NCBI GenBank assembly: GCA_029961685.1
Contig: JARWKL010000007.1
Coordinates: 6,282,708-6,346,707, forward strand
Length of the DNA: 64,000 nt
Direction of reading: 5' to 3'
DNA from: Aristolochia californica
Taxonomy: Eukaryota > Streptophyta > Magnoliopsida > Piperales > Aristolochiaceae
Notes under the pieces: generated by a model
The model's database searches: none
Seen by the model: the letters and a program-made list of their open reading frames with translations, nothing else
Told to the model about the DNA's origin: nothing
Translations under genes and position numbers: made by a program
Shown: piece by piece, positions 44,701-55,332 of the stretch
Position numbering within the stretch: position 1 is the stretch's first letter
How the letters are laid out: every line of letters begins with the position of its first letter

Positions 44701-47700
44701 AAAATTTTGGTCAACCACTTCATGAACTATTTATATCTTGGTATTTTTACCTGAATTGATTTAACAGAGAAGTAGCAAAGATCAGCAAACATCGCCTCAG
44801 ATCCTGAATATAATCAGGTATTAGCCTTGCAAAACAACTGAATATAAATACAGCAGAAACTTCAATTCAACCACATTGCAGCAGGCACTTTCTCAGGCTA
44901 TATTATTTGCATAATCCACAATGTTAAACGTGGTTACCTCATAGTTATTTCATTTTCTGATAAATATTTCATTTTCTAGGGGATATGATGACATCACCAC
45001 AATCATCTCAAATTTGGCTAAAACCCTTTAGTGAAAATGAAATTTTGCAAAGTGCATATACGAACAGTGTAAAGCCCCTCTTTCACCATTCTAAAGTGAC
45101 TGATGATTATGCATTAAACGAACTCCATTAGACAGTCTAAAAAGATGTTAGGGTTCTAAGTATTTGCAATCCAAAGTTGGGTTGCAATGTAAACAAGAGC
45201 TCATTCACTACTATGGGATTTTTCCTTCCATGCAACTTCCGAATAGAGTTGTTAGATCAATTTATCAGCACAATCTGTCAGAAAGTCAGACCTATAATAC
45301 TGACCAAGTCATTTACAAAGAAAAAAATTATACATTTTTAAAGCACCTTAAAACTACAGATTATGATGTCATAATTACCTGTTGCACATAAAAGACAACC
45401 GCCAAGAGCTAGCCATGCTCGAGTAGAATTTCTCTTGAAATAATAATAGATATGGACAGGATTAAAAGCCCGCAAGACACTTGTATCATGCTTTAGGAGG
45501 TTATATATTCCAATGCCTCCAAGGCAGCAAAACCATACAAATAAAGCAGGACCAACAGCAAGCCCTACTTTGCTTGTTCCAAATCTCTGGACAGAGAACA
45601 AAACTAGAAGACATGCAACAGAAATCATCACCACTTTATCTGCAAAAATTGAAAACATAAATTAACAAAAAGTGACTTCCCTAGGAAATGTTACAGCAAT
45701 AGATTTCTAGAATTACCTTGTGAAAATCCTGCTATTCCAACCTTGAGACCGCTTACAGCAGACATAACTGCAATTTTCAAAACATATAACCAATTACAAT
45801 TGATCAAAAGGACTAATTTACTTTTTGAGGATGATAACCATTTTAGTACAATAATATATTTTTTGAAAATTAAATAAGGATTAAAATCCCAGTAAGTTAC
45901 GAATTTGGCACAACAACACGAATGAAAGTAGCTCAAACCTGACATAGCCGGAGTAACAACTCCGTCTGCAATCACCATAGATGTTCCAAAAAGCACCAAC
46001 ATTAGAAGGAGTTTTTTTAGTGTAAATGAATTCTCAAGTCTCTCCCTGATCTTTATTGACCTCTCGAGTTCTGGGGATGGAACTTTGAGCCTGAAACTGG
46101 AGATACGAGCATCGGAGGGAAGTTGGTTTGGAAGAAGACTGGCCTTTGCATGCCTACAAATTAATGAGTACAAAGCAAATGTGCCACCTGAAAATGCAAT
46201 CAGAACAATCAAAGAGAAAGATGAGCAATGACAGAGACTTCATTGTGGGAACCTCGATGAATGATTCTCTAGTTAAAATATTTGCATTTAGCATGTGTAA
46301 AACCAGCTCAAATACATTAAAATTATTACATATCAAATGCCCATGGGATAGTCCTTGTTGTCAGCTCTTGAACCTTTTTGTTTATGGGCCATCGTATCAA
46401 AGCCAGACACCTAGAATCATCAATAGGCAACATTGGACAGTGATGATTCTAGAGTTGCCCATGGGATAATCCTAGCTGCTTGTTTTGAGAGGTAGGATTC
46501 CAAGGCATTCTTGTCATCATGCAACTAGACCAATTAGACGGGCAAGCTACTCAAAACTTGTTAATCATTGTGGAACCGGAACCCTTTCCATTGGTGGATT
46601 CAGGTTCAGAAGGCATGCAACATAAACCACACAACTAGAATTTGTCCATGTATGCAAATCAAGATCAAGGTTAACAATACCTGCACCATCGTCATTTGCC
46701 CAAAGTACAATGAGAACATATTTGATCAATGGGATGAGAATTAATGAGTACAAAACTAGAGAGAGAGCTCCAAGAATATCTTCCTTCCCTTGAATAGGGG
46801 ATTTATTAAACATTATATCAAAAGTATATAATGGACTTGTCCCAACACCACCAAAGACAACCCCGAGTGTCTGAAAAATAAGTACAATATTCCTGCCCAA
46901 GGTGAAGTCCTGCAATTAAATCAGACAATTTTTTTAAGTACAGTTTTTTTATTTCAACAGATTATGCAGTGCCTAAGAATCACCTTAGAATCAACCTTCA
47001 CTTTCATGAAATGAGATGCCATCATTTTAAATGCACGCCCTATCAAACTGAAACCAAGTCTAAAGCTAACAAAACAATGAACTAATAAACTACTAAAACT
47101 AACACGAGTGGTATCAATTTCAAAAACAACCAGGATAACTTTGTCTTCTCCAAATTGTCACTTCTAGAAAAGAGAAACGACCAAGATATAAAGCTCCAAA
47201 CAGCTAAATTAAGAAGAAATTTACCATGGAATATCACAGTACATAAGATCATTGTATTAGGACCAACTCCATAGAAAATTTCACGCTCTTTATGATAAAG
47301 GGCCATCGTGGAATCATGCTAGACGGCATAGACTGGCTTTTGGCTCAAATGACACACTAATTCACATCGAGCAGTGAAAAAGCAACAGAAACTACCATGA
47401 GAACTGCGCAATTCAGCGCATAGTAAGCCACACTTTGGTCTTAAAGTGCGCTGCTGTCTGATTGCTTACTAGCCGCATTAGTAAACGCAAAGATTTTACA
47501 CTTATTACTTAGATATCAGCTAACATAATGAATGAAAAACAAAATTAGCATGCCTCATAGTCGTGCTTCTGAGCACCAAGAATTTCAAGCGCCTCAACAT
47601 CAAAAGAACCAATACGCGGCCCAGTTCGAAGCAACCGTTGCTCGCCATTTTCCTCCTTTTCTGAATCAAAACTCATCCTCAGTGGCAAATTATCACTTTC

Positions 47701-47802
47701 ATCAACACCAGAGTTTTCTTCATCCTGAAAAAACCATCGAGATTCGATGGAGTCCATGGAGGCCAATCCACCATTCCCCCTCTCGGAACCTTCTTCCGTC
47801 AT
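41187..47802 (-). CDS. KUP7: Potassium transporter, KUP/HAK/KT family, KUP7-like
   Basis: Ten exons on the - strand: 47802-47554, 46909-46681, 46187-45939, 45767-45717, 45639-45379, 44803-44751, 44487-44373, 43987-43733, 42788-42266 and 41727-41187. They give 841 aa with consistent phases. An in-frame TAA abuts the ATG, fixing the start. The N-terminus (MTEEGSERGNGGLASMDSIE, RTGPRIGSFDVEALE) and the C-terminus (GYGDIRARKDSWFFKKLVIN, HTNLMQVGMTYMV) are typical of plant KUP7/POT7 (858 aa in Arabidopsis). These proteins carry K+, probably with H+, through about 12 membrane helices. Two signature residues differ: GD in GDxGTSPLYT reads GG (residue 104), and GEGGTFALYS reads GAGGTFALYS (residue 159). 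VIADGVVTPAMS is intact. The first intron has a GC donor. The frame is open throughout, so the gene may be expressed, but transport could be impaired. Confidence 0.93.
42266..42788 (-). CDS. KUP7: KUP7-like exon 9: last membrane helices
   Basis: Encodes IAELGVMMTTTILVTIVMLL, VGDGSWVLLVFSAVVFMV, then KLKYETEVKQKLSMDL and GIGLVYNELVKGIPAIFGHF. Family members usually read AYGIAEL and VLWSVGDG; here the text is AYDIAEL and VLGSVGDG. Confidence 0.95.
43733..43987 (-). CDS. KUP7: KUP7-like exon 8
   Basis: Acceptor tctag, donor gtaagc. It encodes GVFWPVFLIANVAALIASRA, SCVKQSTALGCFPRLKIIHT and SRKFMGQIYIPVMNWFLLVF, a well-conserved central membrane block. Confidence 0.95.
44373..44487 (-). CDS. KUP7: KUP7-like exon 7
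   Basis: Acceptor tttacag, donor gtattt. It encodes HTFVFLVLPCLLLGYLGQAA followed by YLMANVEQAGQVFFSSVP, a membrane helix and the following loop. Confidence 0.95.
44751..44803 (-). CDS. KUP7: KUP7-like exon 6 (53 bp)
   Basis: A short exon coding SEAMFADLCYFSVKSIQ, the conserved GxEAMFADL motif of the family. Acceptor attcag, donor gtaaaa. Phases fit both neighbours. Confidence 0.95.
45379..45639 (-). CDS. KUP7: KUP7-like exon 5
   Basis: Acceptor ttgcag, donor gtaatt. It encodes KVVMISVACLLVLFSVQRFG, TSKVGLAVGPALFVWFCCLG and AFNPVHIYYYFKRNSTRAW. Confidence 0.95.
45717..45767 (-). CDS. KUP7: KUP7-like exon 4 (51 bp)
   Basis: A short exon coding MSAVSGLKVGIAGFSQ. Acceptor ttgcag, donor gtaatt. 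It is needed to keep frame between exons 3 and 5. Confidence 0.9.
45939..46187 (-). CDS. KUP7: KUP7-like exon 3
   Basis: Acceptor tttcag, donor gtttga. It encodes GTFALYSLICRHAKASLLPN, the cytosolic loop LPSDARISSFRLKVPSPELE, and KKLLLMLVLFGTSMVIADGV, which keeps the acidic residue of that helix. Confidence 0.95.
46681..46909 (-). CDS. KUP7: KUP7-like exon 2: first membrane helices, altered signature
   Basis: Acceptor attgcag, donor gtattg. It encodes DFTLGRNIVLIFQTLGVVFG followed by GVGTSPLYTF, then LSLVLYSLILIPLIKYVL and WANDDGAG. The Asp of the family signature GDxGTSPLYT and the Glu of GEGG are both replaced (codons GGT and GCA). Confidence 0.95.
47554..47802 (-). CDS. KUP7: KUP7-like exon 1: cytosolic N-terminus
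   Basis: An 83-codon acidic N-terminus ending ...KHDYE. The donor after GACTATGAG reads gcatgc rather than GT. No GT nearby keeps the conserved DYE|DFTLG junction, so a GC-AG intron is the simplest reading. Confidence 0.9.
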
Positions 47803-49120
47803 TTAGGATAGAATCACACTCAACAGAAAAAACAAGAACTCAAATCATCGACAGATTTCAGGACGCTCAACAAACGAGGACAGGAGGAAAAACTACCAGA
47901 CGGGAGGTAAAAGAAAGGTCAAGAAAGACTGGGACTCGCTCATGGGGAGAGAACATCGAAGGAGAATACGACACTTAGATTACTGAAAAAGCTCCACGAA
48001 TTGACTCACTAACTGATCAAACACAAGCAAGATCAAAGATGCACAACCTCAAATGCACACAAATGCCATCACAAAAGAGACCGAAAAGGCTGCGCTTCCC
48101 CCAAACCAATCAAGAAAAAGCATCGACGACGATCAATTGAGACAAAAAAGCTCAAAGATGAAACACCAAAGAAAGCACAGGATTGATCAAACTAAGAGAC
48201 TAAAAACCTGAACCCAGAAACACAATTGAAGCCAAAACAAAATTCCAAGACGAAAATTGACAGGATAGAGCTCAACCACAGTCCAGAGAACCACTCGTCA
48301 GAGAAGCACCATGAGAACTTAAACGATCGTTATCGATGAAATTTCCGTTTTCACTTTTTTACGATTTCTTTTCCACCGTCATTTCCCTGGATTCTCCAGG
48401 CAGTTCGTTGTGGAGACATAAATTTTCTACAGAACAGAGGAAGAGTAAAGTGATGAATATTCACCGGTAGCTTTTAACATACGCGTAGCAGGCAAGACTT
48501 TCTGGATACTGTTGGTATCCACGTAGACATGCCACGTGGAGGAAATGACAAGACCAAAGTCTTGAGAGTTGAGACACGGGAAGTGGCATCCAGCTTCTTT
48601 TACTCTTTCCCTCTCACTTTCCCTCTCACTTTCCCTCCCACTTTCCCAGCACTTACAAAGTGCGCTAACCCCCCTTGGTAAGAAAGTTTCGCTTTTCAAA
48701 ATTCAGAAAAAAGCAAAATCGACCGGAACTGGATCGAAAGGAGGGCCCACCGATTTTTTTTATTTGGAATCAAGAACTGAGTCGGAGACTTTTTTTTAGT
48801 AAAACGGGTGAATCGGACCATGATCCATGGTCGAGCTCAAGCCAAGTGTCGAAGGAGTTGGATAGGTTTATTACATTGAAATATCTCTGGCAGCTTTAGA
48901 AAGAAAAGACAAAACGACAGTTATTTTCTGTTGCAATATATAGAAGCAAAACTCTTCTTGCGCGAACTCTATGACTCCTCTTGTGCTCAGATCTCTTTCT
49001 CCCTCGCCGGATAAATCCTTGTCCTACCTAGGCAAAGAAGACTCGCACTCGGATTTCTCTCTCCCTTGCGAAACAAAGCTTCATCTGGTACTTCTCTCTC
49101 CCTAATCTCTTTTCCTTCTT

Positions 49121-49124
<4 letters not shown>
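47803..49124. promoter_or_regulatory. Shared upstream region of divergent KUP7-like gene and reductase pseudogene
   Basis: 1.3 kb between the KUP7-like start codon and the first exon of the reductase remnant. It should hold the KUP7-like promoter and 5' UTR (to the left) and the old reductase promoter (to the right). Short open frames at 47532-47978 and 48427-48899 overlap the KUP7 start or low-complexity sequence (repeated ctctcactttccct near 48610-48650) and are not taken as genes. No specific motif is claimed. Confidence 0.4.

Positions 49125-49156
<32 letters not shown>
49125..49156. repeat. CT microsatellite in reductase 5' leader
   Basis: A (CT)16-like run just upstream of the old ATG at 49189. 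Such runs are common in plant 5' UTRs. Confidence 0.9.
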
Positions 49157-49159
<3 letters not shown>

Positions 49160-49188
49160 CGACTCATACAACATCAGGTGCAAGAAAT

Positions 49189-49431
49189 ATGAGGGGAAAA
49201 GGAGGGGCCCCAGCTTCGAGCTACTCTGTATTTAATACAGGAGCGAAAATCCCTACTGTAGGACTAGGAAAATGTCAGATCGGTGGAGATCTCTGCATCG
49301 AGGCAGTGAAAACAGCCTTAAAGGTAAGCTTTCGGCACATTGTGTGCATCTTTACGGTAACGAAGTCAAAGTTCGTCAGGCTTTGGTTGAGGATTTTGCT
49401 TTTGCTGGTGAGCTCAAGAGAGGAGAGAGTG
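49189..49431 (+). pseudogene. Reductase pseudogene, 5' piece
   Basis: NTGAKIPTVGLG and EAVKTALK match the start of the reductase barrel. A frameshift follows within about 20 codons. A possible donor gtaagt lies at 49432. Confidence 0.75.
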
Positions 49432-49666
49432 TAAGTCTTAAATATGAATTTCTAATAATAATATGAAATTTATTATGAATTAAATGAAAGATAAATCGTA
49501 CCTCCTTCCATACGCTTCAAATTCCTTTGCTCTATTTTCTCGGTGCTTCCGATCTCTGAGCACTCATGGCGATGGCATTGAACTGAAGGGGAATGAGAGT
49601 GACGAGACAGGGGATTGAAAACCATTCTTAACCGAAGCCAACCTTCCATCAAGGTTCATGGCTTCG

Positions 49667-49761
49667 TGTTACCGAGGGAGTTGCAACTGCCGGAAGTTGT
49701 AACTGCCAGAAATTTGAGACCACACGTTTGAGAAAACCGTTTCTCATAAAAACGGTTTACA
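49667..49761 (-). repeat. 3' LTR (95 bp) of short-LTR Copia
   Basis: TG...CA-bounded. It contains the perfect inverted pair aaaccgttt / aaacggttt near its right end. It is preceded, on the - strand, by a Copia-type purine tract. Confidence 0.8.
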
Positions 49762-50046
49762 TTCTCCCACTTGGTCCAAACTTCTAATATAATTTTAAAC
49801 CCATCGATAATCTGAATTTAAGTAATAAATACATGAATCATGGCGATAGGTCCTCTAATGACGAGTAGTATCTTCCATGTATTACTATGTATGTATTACT
49901 TATACTGTATGAATAAACCCTATGTTTACTCTTGGTTCAACACAGATGAATTTTCTCAAAATTAAAGTGCACATAAAGATGAGAAAAAAACCTCACATTA
50001 ATTTAAGAATTTCACTGAAATAACATTGTTCATACAATGAAAAAAT

Positions 50047-53000
50047 TTACATAATGGAACCAAGTCCCATATTCACAACATGATCCTTGAATTTAAACGG
50101 TGGCATGCCCTTAGTTAAAAGATATGCGATCATTAAGTCAGTGCTGACGTGCTCAATGACCACTTTCTTTTCTTTAACACGTTCTCTTATGGCCAAATAC
50201 TTTATGTCGATGTGTTTACTTCGACTTCCACTTTTGTTGTTCTTGGCCATAAAAACAGCAGCTGAATTATCGCAATATATTCTTAATGGCCTAGAGATAG
50301 AATCCATAATTCTAAGCCTAGAAATGAAACTCTTAAGCCATACACCATGTGAAGTAGCCTCAAAACATGAAACTAACTCGGCTTCCATAGTCGACGTGGC
50401 AGTCAAAGTCTGTTTGGCACTCCTCCATGATATTGCTCCACTGGCCAACAAGAAAACGTATCCTGATGTTGATTTGCGGGAATCAACACAGCCAGCAAAG
50501 TCAGAATCTGAGTAACCAATGACTTCTAAATTGTCCGTCCGCCTATACATCAGCATGTAGTCTTTGGTTCCTTGAAGGTACCTCATGAATTTCTTTGCAG
50601 CTCTCCAGTAGTCTAACCCAGGATTACTCTGATATCGCCCCAACATCCCAACAACAAATGCAATATCAGGTCTTGTATAGACTTGAACATACATTAGGCT
50701 TCCAACAGCAGAAGCGTATGGAATGTCCTTCATTTGTTCCCTTTCAAGGTCGTTCTGCGGGTATTGGTTCAAATTGAACCTATCACCCTTCACAATGGGA
50801 GCTACACTTGGTGAACAACTTTTCATATGAAATCTCTCTAACACTGTATTAATATAGGTTTCTTGAGACAGACCTAAGATACCTCAAAATTTGTCTCGAT
50901 GAATCTTAATGCCAATGACATAAGATGCTTCACCCATATCCTTCATATCAAAATTGTTAGAGAGAAATTGTTTCACCTCATGTAGAAAACTCTTATCATT
51001 GGTTGCTAGCAAAATGTCATCCACATATAAAACAAGAAAACAGATTTTACTCCCACTGACCTTCTGGTATATACATTGATCCATAATGTTTTCTACAAAC
51101 CCGAATGAAGAAATTACATTATGAAATTTCAAATACCATTGGTGGGATGCTTGTTTTAATCCATATATTGATTTTTTTAGCTTGCAAACCAATTGGTCAC
51201 CATCACTAGAGGGGAATCCTTCAGGTTGTTTCATGTAAACCTCCTCCTCTAGATCTCCATTGAGAAATGTCGTTTTCACATCTATTTGTTGCAACTCTAA
51301 GTCAAAATGGGCTACTAATGCCAAAATTATGCGCAAGGAATCTTTCTTAGATACAGGAGAAAATGTTTCCTTGTAATCGATTCCTTCTTTCTGAGTGAAT
51401 CCCTTAGCAACGAGTTTTGCCTTGTATCGCTCAATATTGCCTAATGAGTCTTTCTTTGTTTTAAAGACCCATTTACATCCAATGGCTTTAAATCCGTTAG
51501 GCAACTCAACAAGATCCCATACTTCATTACTCTTCATAGAATTCATCTCTTCCTTCATGGCATTGTACCATAATTCTGATTCTTTGCAACTCATGGCTTC
51601 TGAAAAATACATGGGATCATTTGCGGTTCCAATGTCAGATTCTTGCAGATACACTATATAATCATCAGGAATTGCTGATCTCCTGAGTCTAGTAGATCTT
51701 CTTAATGTAGAACCATCATTTTCCTGAGAATTAAGTGGTTCAACTAGTTGTTCAAAAGTGTTTGGCAACTCTTGAAGAACTTTATCTACTGGAATGTTGT
51801 CAGCAATTTGTGGAACTTCAATGATTGGTTGTTCAACACCAGTTTGTACTTGAGGGGTGCTGTGAACAATAACCAATCTATCACTTGAGGTGGAAGGTTC
51901 AGATTTTGAATAATCCTTCTCAAAAACTATGTTCCGAGTTGGATTCCTCCCACTGATCAAATCATGTTCAAGCAATTTTGCATTTCTTGATTCCACTATC
52001 CTAGTGTTGTGAGATGGACAATAAAATCTGTAACCTTTAGACCTTTCAGCATATCCAATGAAATACCCACTAATGGTCCTTGGGTCCAACTTCTGCTCTT
52101 GTGGATTATAAATTCTCACTTCAGACGGGCATCCCCAAACGAGCATATGTCGCAAACTCGGTTTCCAACCTTTCCATAATTCAAATGGCGTTTTTGGAAC
52201 AACCTTGGTTGGAAGTCGATTTAATATATACACTGCCGTCTTAAGTGCTTCAGGCCACAAGGATCTAGGAAGATTGGAGTTGCTAAGCATACTCCGCACC
52301 ATGCCTAATAATGTTCGGTTTCTTCTTTCTGCTACACCATTTTGGTCCGGAGAACCAGACATGGTATATTGGGCAACAATCCCATGTTCCTGAAGAAACT
52401 TTGCAAATGGCCCAGGTGCTTGTCCATTCTCAGTGTATCTACCATAATATTCTCCACCTCTATCTGATCTCACGATCTTAATTTGCTTATCGCATTGTGT
52501 CTCTACAGCCTTAGAGATCTTAAAGGCATCTAAAGCTTCATACTTGTTATAAAGCATGTAGAGATACATGTATCGTGAGGAATCATCTATAAAAGAGATG
52601 AAGTATTTCTGACCATGTGAGTCATGTCTGGACTACATATATCAGTATGTATGATCTCTAATATGGTTGAACTCTTATTGGCACCCTTCTTTGACTTGTT
52701 AGTCTGCTTTCCCTTAATGCAGTCTACACAAGTCTCAAAATCAGTAAAATCCAGAGTATTAAGTACCCCTTCATTCACTAATCTTTTAATTCTATCTATG
52801 GAGATATGACCTAATTTCCGGTGTCATAATGTAGAGGAATCCTCATTAATAACACCTCTTTTATTACCAGTGTGAACATGCATTGAACCGTAAGTGGCAT
52901 TGTTTTGTAAATTAATGCTATAAAGACCATCAGACAATGTACCATTCCCAACATAATCAGACTTATAATATAAACTGAAAGATGAGTCTGAAAAGTTAAA

Positions 53001-54100
53001 AGAATATCCATTAAGGTACAAGCCTTGAAACTGAAATCAAGTTTCTGGAGAAACTTGGAACATAAAAGGTCTTTTCTAATTTTAAAACAAAGCCACTACT
53101 TAAAGTTAAATAGCAAGTTCCTATAGCTTCCACATGTGAGCTCATCTGATCTCCTGAGAAAATGTGATGCTCACTTCCCACCGGTTTCCTTAGGTTTTGC
53201 AAACCCTGCAAGGAATTTGAGATGTGGATTGTTGATCCAGAATCAATCCACCAAGTGTAATTATTGACATTAACCATATTAGATTCATAACAAACAAATG
53301 AGGTTGGTGGACCTTTGTCAGCAAGCCATTTCTGAAACTTGGCACATTCCTTCTTCATGTGTCCCTTCTTTTTACAAAAAAAACACTTGGAATCTTTCTT
53401 AATACCAGCTTGGGGGGATATTTTACCCTTCCCTTTTTGTTTGGCTTGATACTTGCCCTTTCCATGTGTTGCCATCATGACATTTTCTCTTGTTCCATCA
53501 CCAATCTCCCTTCCTCTTGAACACACATGGTCAAAAGTTCATTAACTGACCATTTATCTTTATGTGTGTTGTACGAGATTTTGAAGGGTCCATATTGGTG
53601 CGGAAGGGACATACCACGAAAGATTCTGACATACCAACCTCAAGATTTTTTAATTGAGCCGCAATATCCCTCATTTGCATGATGTGCTCACGCACACCTC
53701 TCATACTGGTGTGCTTTAGGGATAAGAACTTCATGATTAGGGTGCTTGCTAATGCCTTATCTGAAGTGACAAATTGAGCATCAATAGCTTTCAGCAAGTC
53801 TTTGACATTTTCATACTGCTCAACAGAACCACGAATACCAACAGCAATTTTTGTCTTAATGAACATTACACTGAGGCGATTAGATCGCTCCCATCGTTCA
53901 TAAAGTGTAATTGCAACTGCAGTGCTGGTATCAGTAATTATGGGTGGTTCGTCTTTCCTAATAGTATAATCTATGTCTATCCATCCTAAATGAAGAAGTA
54001 TTCTCTCTTTCCAGACCTTATAGTTATCTCCCTTAAGATCAGGGATATCACAACAAAAATCAGAGAAATATGCAGGTTGTACAACTGCATAAAAGTACAA
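50047..54100 (-). pseudogene. Copia gag-pol polyprotein, few lesions
   Basis: On the - strand: gag (54100-53531, DLKGDNYKVWKERILLHLGW), zinc knuckle CFFCKKKGHMKKECAKF and protease WWIDSGSTIHIS (53526-53011), pre-integrase and integrase (52778-51900, including CVDCIKGKQ, EIIHTDICSPD, IKIVRSDRGGEYYGRY and DQNGVAERRN), reverse transcriptase (KWVFKTKKDS, RYKAKLVAKGFTQ, VLYVDDILLATND) within one 561-codon frame, and RNase H (GYSDSDFAGCVDSRKSTSGY, 50844-50047). Only a handful of stops or shifts interrupt it, among them one between RT and RNase H near 50880. It is thus the best-preserved element here, but not intact. Confidence 0.9.
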
Positions 54101-54296
54101 ATTACATGCCGATGTTAAAATTGAGGCCTGAATAAAATATCATGTTTTACCAATATAAATCATGCTTAAAAATCAAATCAACTGAAATAAAAAACATTGT
54201 TTGTGGGCTAAATGTTTTTAATTCAAGTAGATTCAAGATTCTTTATGAGTAAACTTGATGATAAAACTATTAAATTATTTATGAATTCATAATTCC

Positions 54297-54375
54297 TGTT
54301 ATCGAGGGAGTTGCAACTGCCAAAAATTTGAGACCACACGTTTGAGAAAACCGTTTCTCATAAAAACGGTTTACA
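54297..54375 (-). repeat. 5' LTR (79 bp) of short-LTR Copia
   Basis: Same sequence as the repeat at 49667-49761 apart from the missing internal ~16-bp duplication and a few substitutions. It retains the hairpin-forming aaaccgttt / aaacggttt pair. Confidence 0.8.
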
Positions 54376-54457
54376 GAGAGGTGTTTTTTATTTCTAAACT
54401 GTATTTCACAATGAATTCTTACAAGAAAATTGAGAACTCAGTTAGATTTTCTTTTCA

Positions 54458-54715
54458 GAGCGTTGGTGCTTCATATTTGGATCAGTATCTGGTGCATTGG
54501 CCTGGGACTTCGGCATTTGGAGATGCCTCAGATCCTCCATCAAAGGCTGGAAGTGAGTACAAGCAGTTACTCTAATCGATTGAAGCCCCTCTGACAAGCC
54601 ATGGAAGCTCTCTTAAAAACGGGTCTTGTTCGTGCTATTACTGTAAGTAAATTTAGTATTGAGCAGAAAGAAGAGTTGCTTCAGTTTGCTAAGATTGCCC
54701 CTGCAGTAAATCAGG
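54458..54715 (+). pseudogene. Reductase pseudogene, 3' piece
   Basis: Preceded by an acceptor-like ttcttttcag. It encodes YLDQYLVHWPG, an in-frame stop, then KTGLVRAITVSKFS and PAVNQ followed by a donor-like gtaatt. Confidence 0.75.
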
Positions 54716-55332
54716 TAATTCAAACACTAGTTTTTAATTTCTTGATCTGTTATTTTCAGTAGTTTTCTGTTTTTGAAACTTGAGATTACTACCGGAACTG
54801 AAAGTAGAATACAACAATTGTAAACTTTAGCAATCCGGGGGGGTAGGGGAGGTATGCAGTCTATGAAGCGCTTTAAACAAGTTGAAATTCTTTTGCACCG
54901 AATCGTTCAGTCAATTGAAATTACACGGACGACAAGTAAATTTGGACTTGTGAATCGTAACATTCACTGGCAAGATGAGAAAAATGTAGAGTTTCTTTAA
55001 TGTTATTAACAAGTTCTTAGCTTATTTGGCTAATCGATTGAGGAATACAAGTTAAAATTTGTTGAGTACCTCCCAATGTTTTCGCCATAGTTTTTTCCTC
55101 ACTGACAAAACTACAATTTAGTTGCCCTGGGTAGATCAGTAAAAGTCAGAATACTCATGTGCAATGCATAAACTACTGAATAAATCATAAGTAACAATAC
55201 AAACACTGCCCCAGTCACTGTCTCCATTTAGAAAAAAAAATAAAAAACTGGAGGCAATAAAAGACAAGAAATACAAATGGTATCAAAGGGTCAAAGGTGT
55301 TTATTCCTATTATGATTGAGGTTTTGCGCAAA
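54716..55332. other. Region between reductase remnant and transporter 3' end
   Basis: No further reductase exon was found. The right end contains the transporter 3' UTR; AATAAA on the - strand lies at 55305-55300. Confidence 0.45.

Larger units (their letters stand above)
49667..54375 (-). mobile_element. Ty1/Copia retrotransposon with very short LTRs
   Basis: Terminal repeats at 49667-49761 (95 bp) and 54297-54375 (79 bp) both run TGTTA(C/T)CGAGGGAGTTG … AACGGTTTACA on the + strand. The 95-bp copy has an extra ~16-bp duplication of its gttgcaactgcc part. The purine tract accaagtgggagaa lies inside the left repeat. No good primer site follows the right one. The 4.7-kb element carries nearly complete gag-pol on the - strand. 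The outer flanks (cttcg and gagag) do not match, so no target duplication is visible. Confidence 0.85.
49189..54715 (+). pseudogene. Aldo-keto reductase pseudogene split by a Copia element
   Basis: The first piece (49189 to about 49431) starts MRGKGGAPASSYSVFNTGAK followed by IPTVGLG, the N-terminal strand of aldo-keto reductases. A small deletion then shifts the frame: RHI.VC continues in another frame as HLYGNEVKVRQALVEDF, which would contain the catalytic Tyr region. The second piece (about 54458-54715) reads YLDQYLVHWPG, has a stop after EYKQLL, then continues as AMEALLKTGLVRAITVSKFS followed by IEQKEELLQFAKIAPAVNQ. The next expected block (the ECHP-containing exon) and the rest of the barrel were not found. 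The Copia element at 49667-54375 lies between the two pieces. The family reduces aldehydes and ketones with NADPH; this copy cannot make a working enzyme. Confidence 0.8.

Noticed and set aside
47532..47978. 148-codon + strand frame over the KUP7-like start
   Set aside because: Antisense to exon 1 of the transporter; the transporter reading is supported by family identity and splice phase.
48600..48660. Ctctcactttccct repeats as a regulatory element
   Set aside because: Low-complexity pyrimidine sequence, common in plant 5' regions; no specific factor site can be named.
50087..50515. 142-codon + strand frame
   Set aside because: Mirror of the Copia RNase H gene on the other strand.
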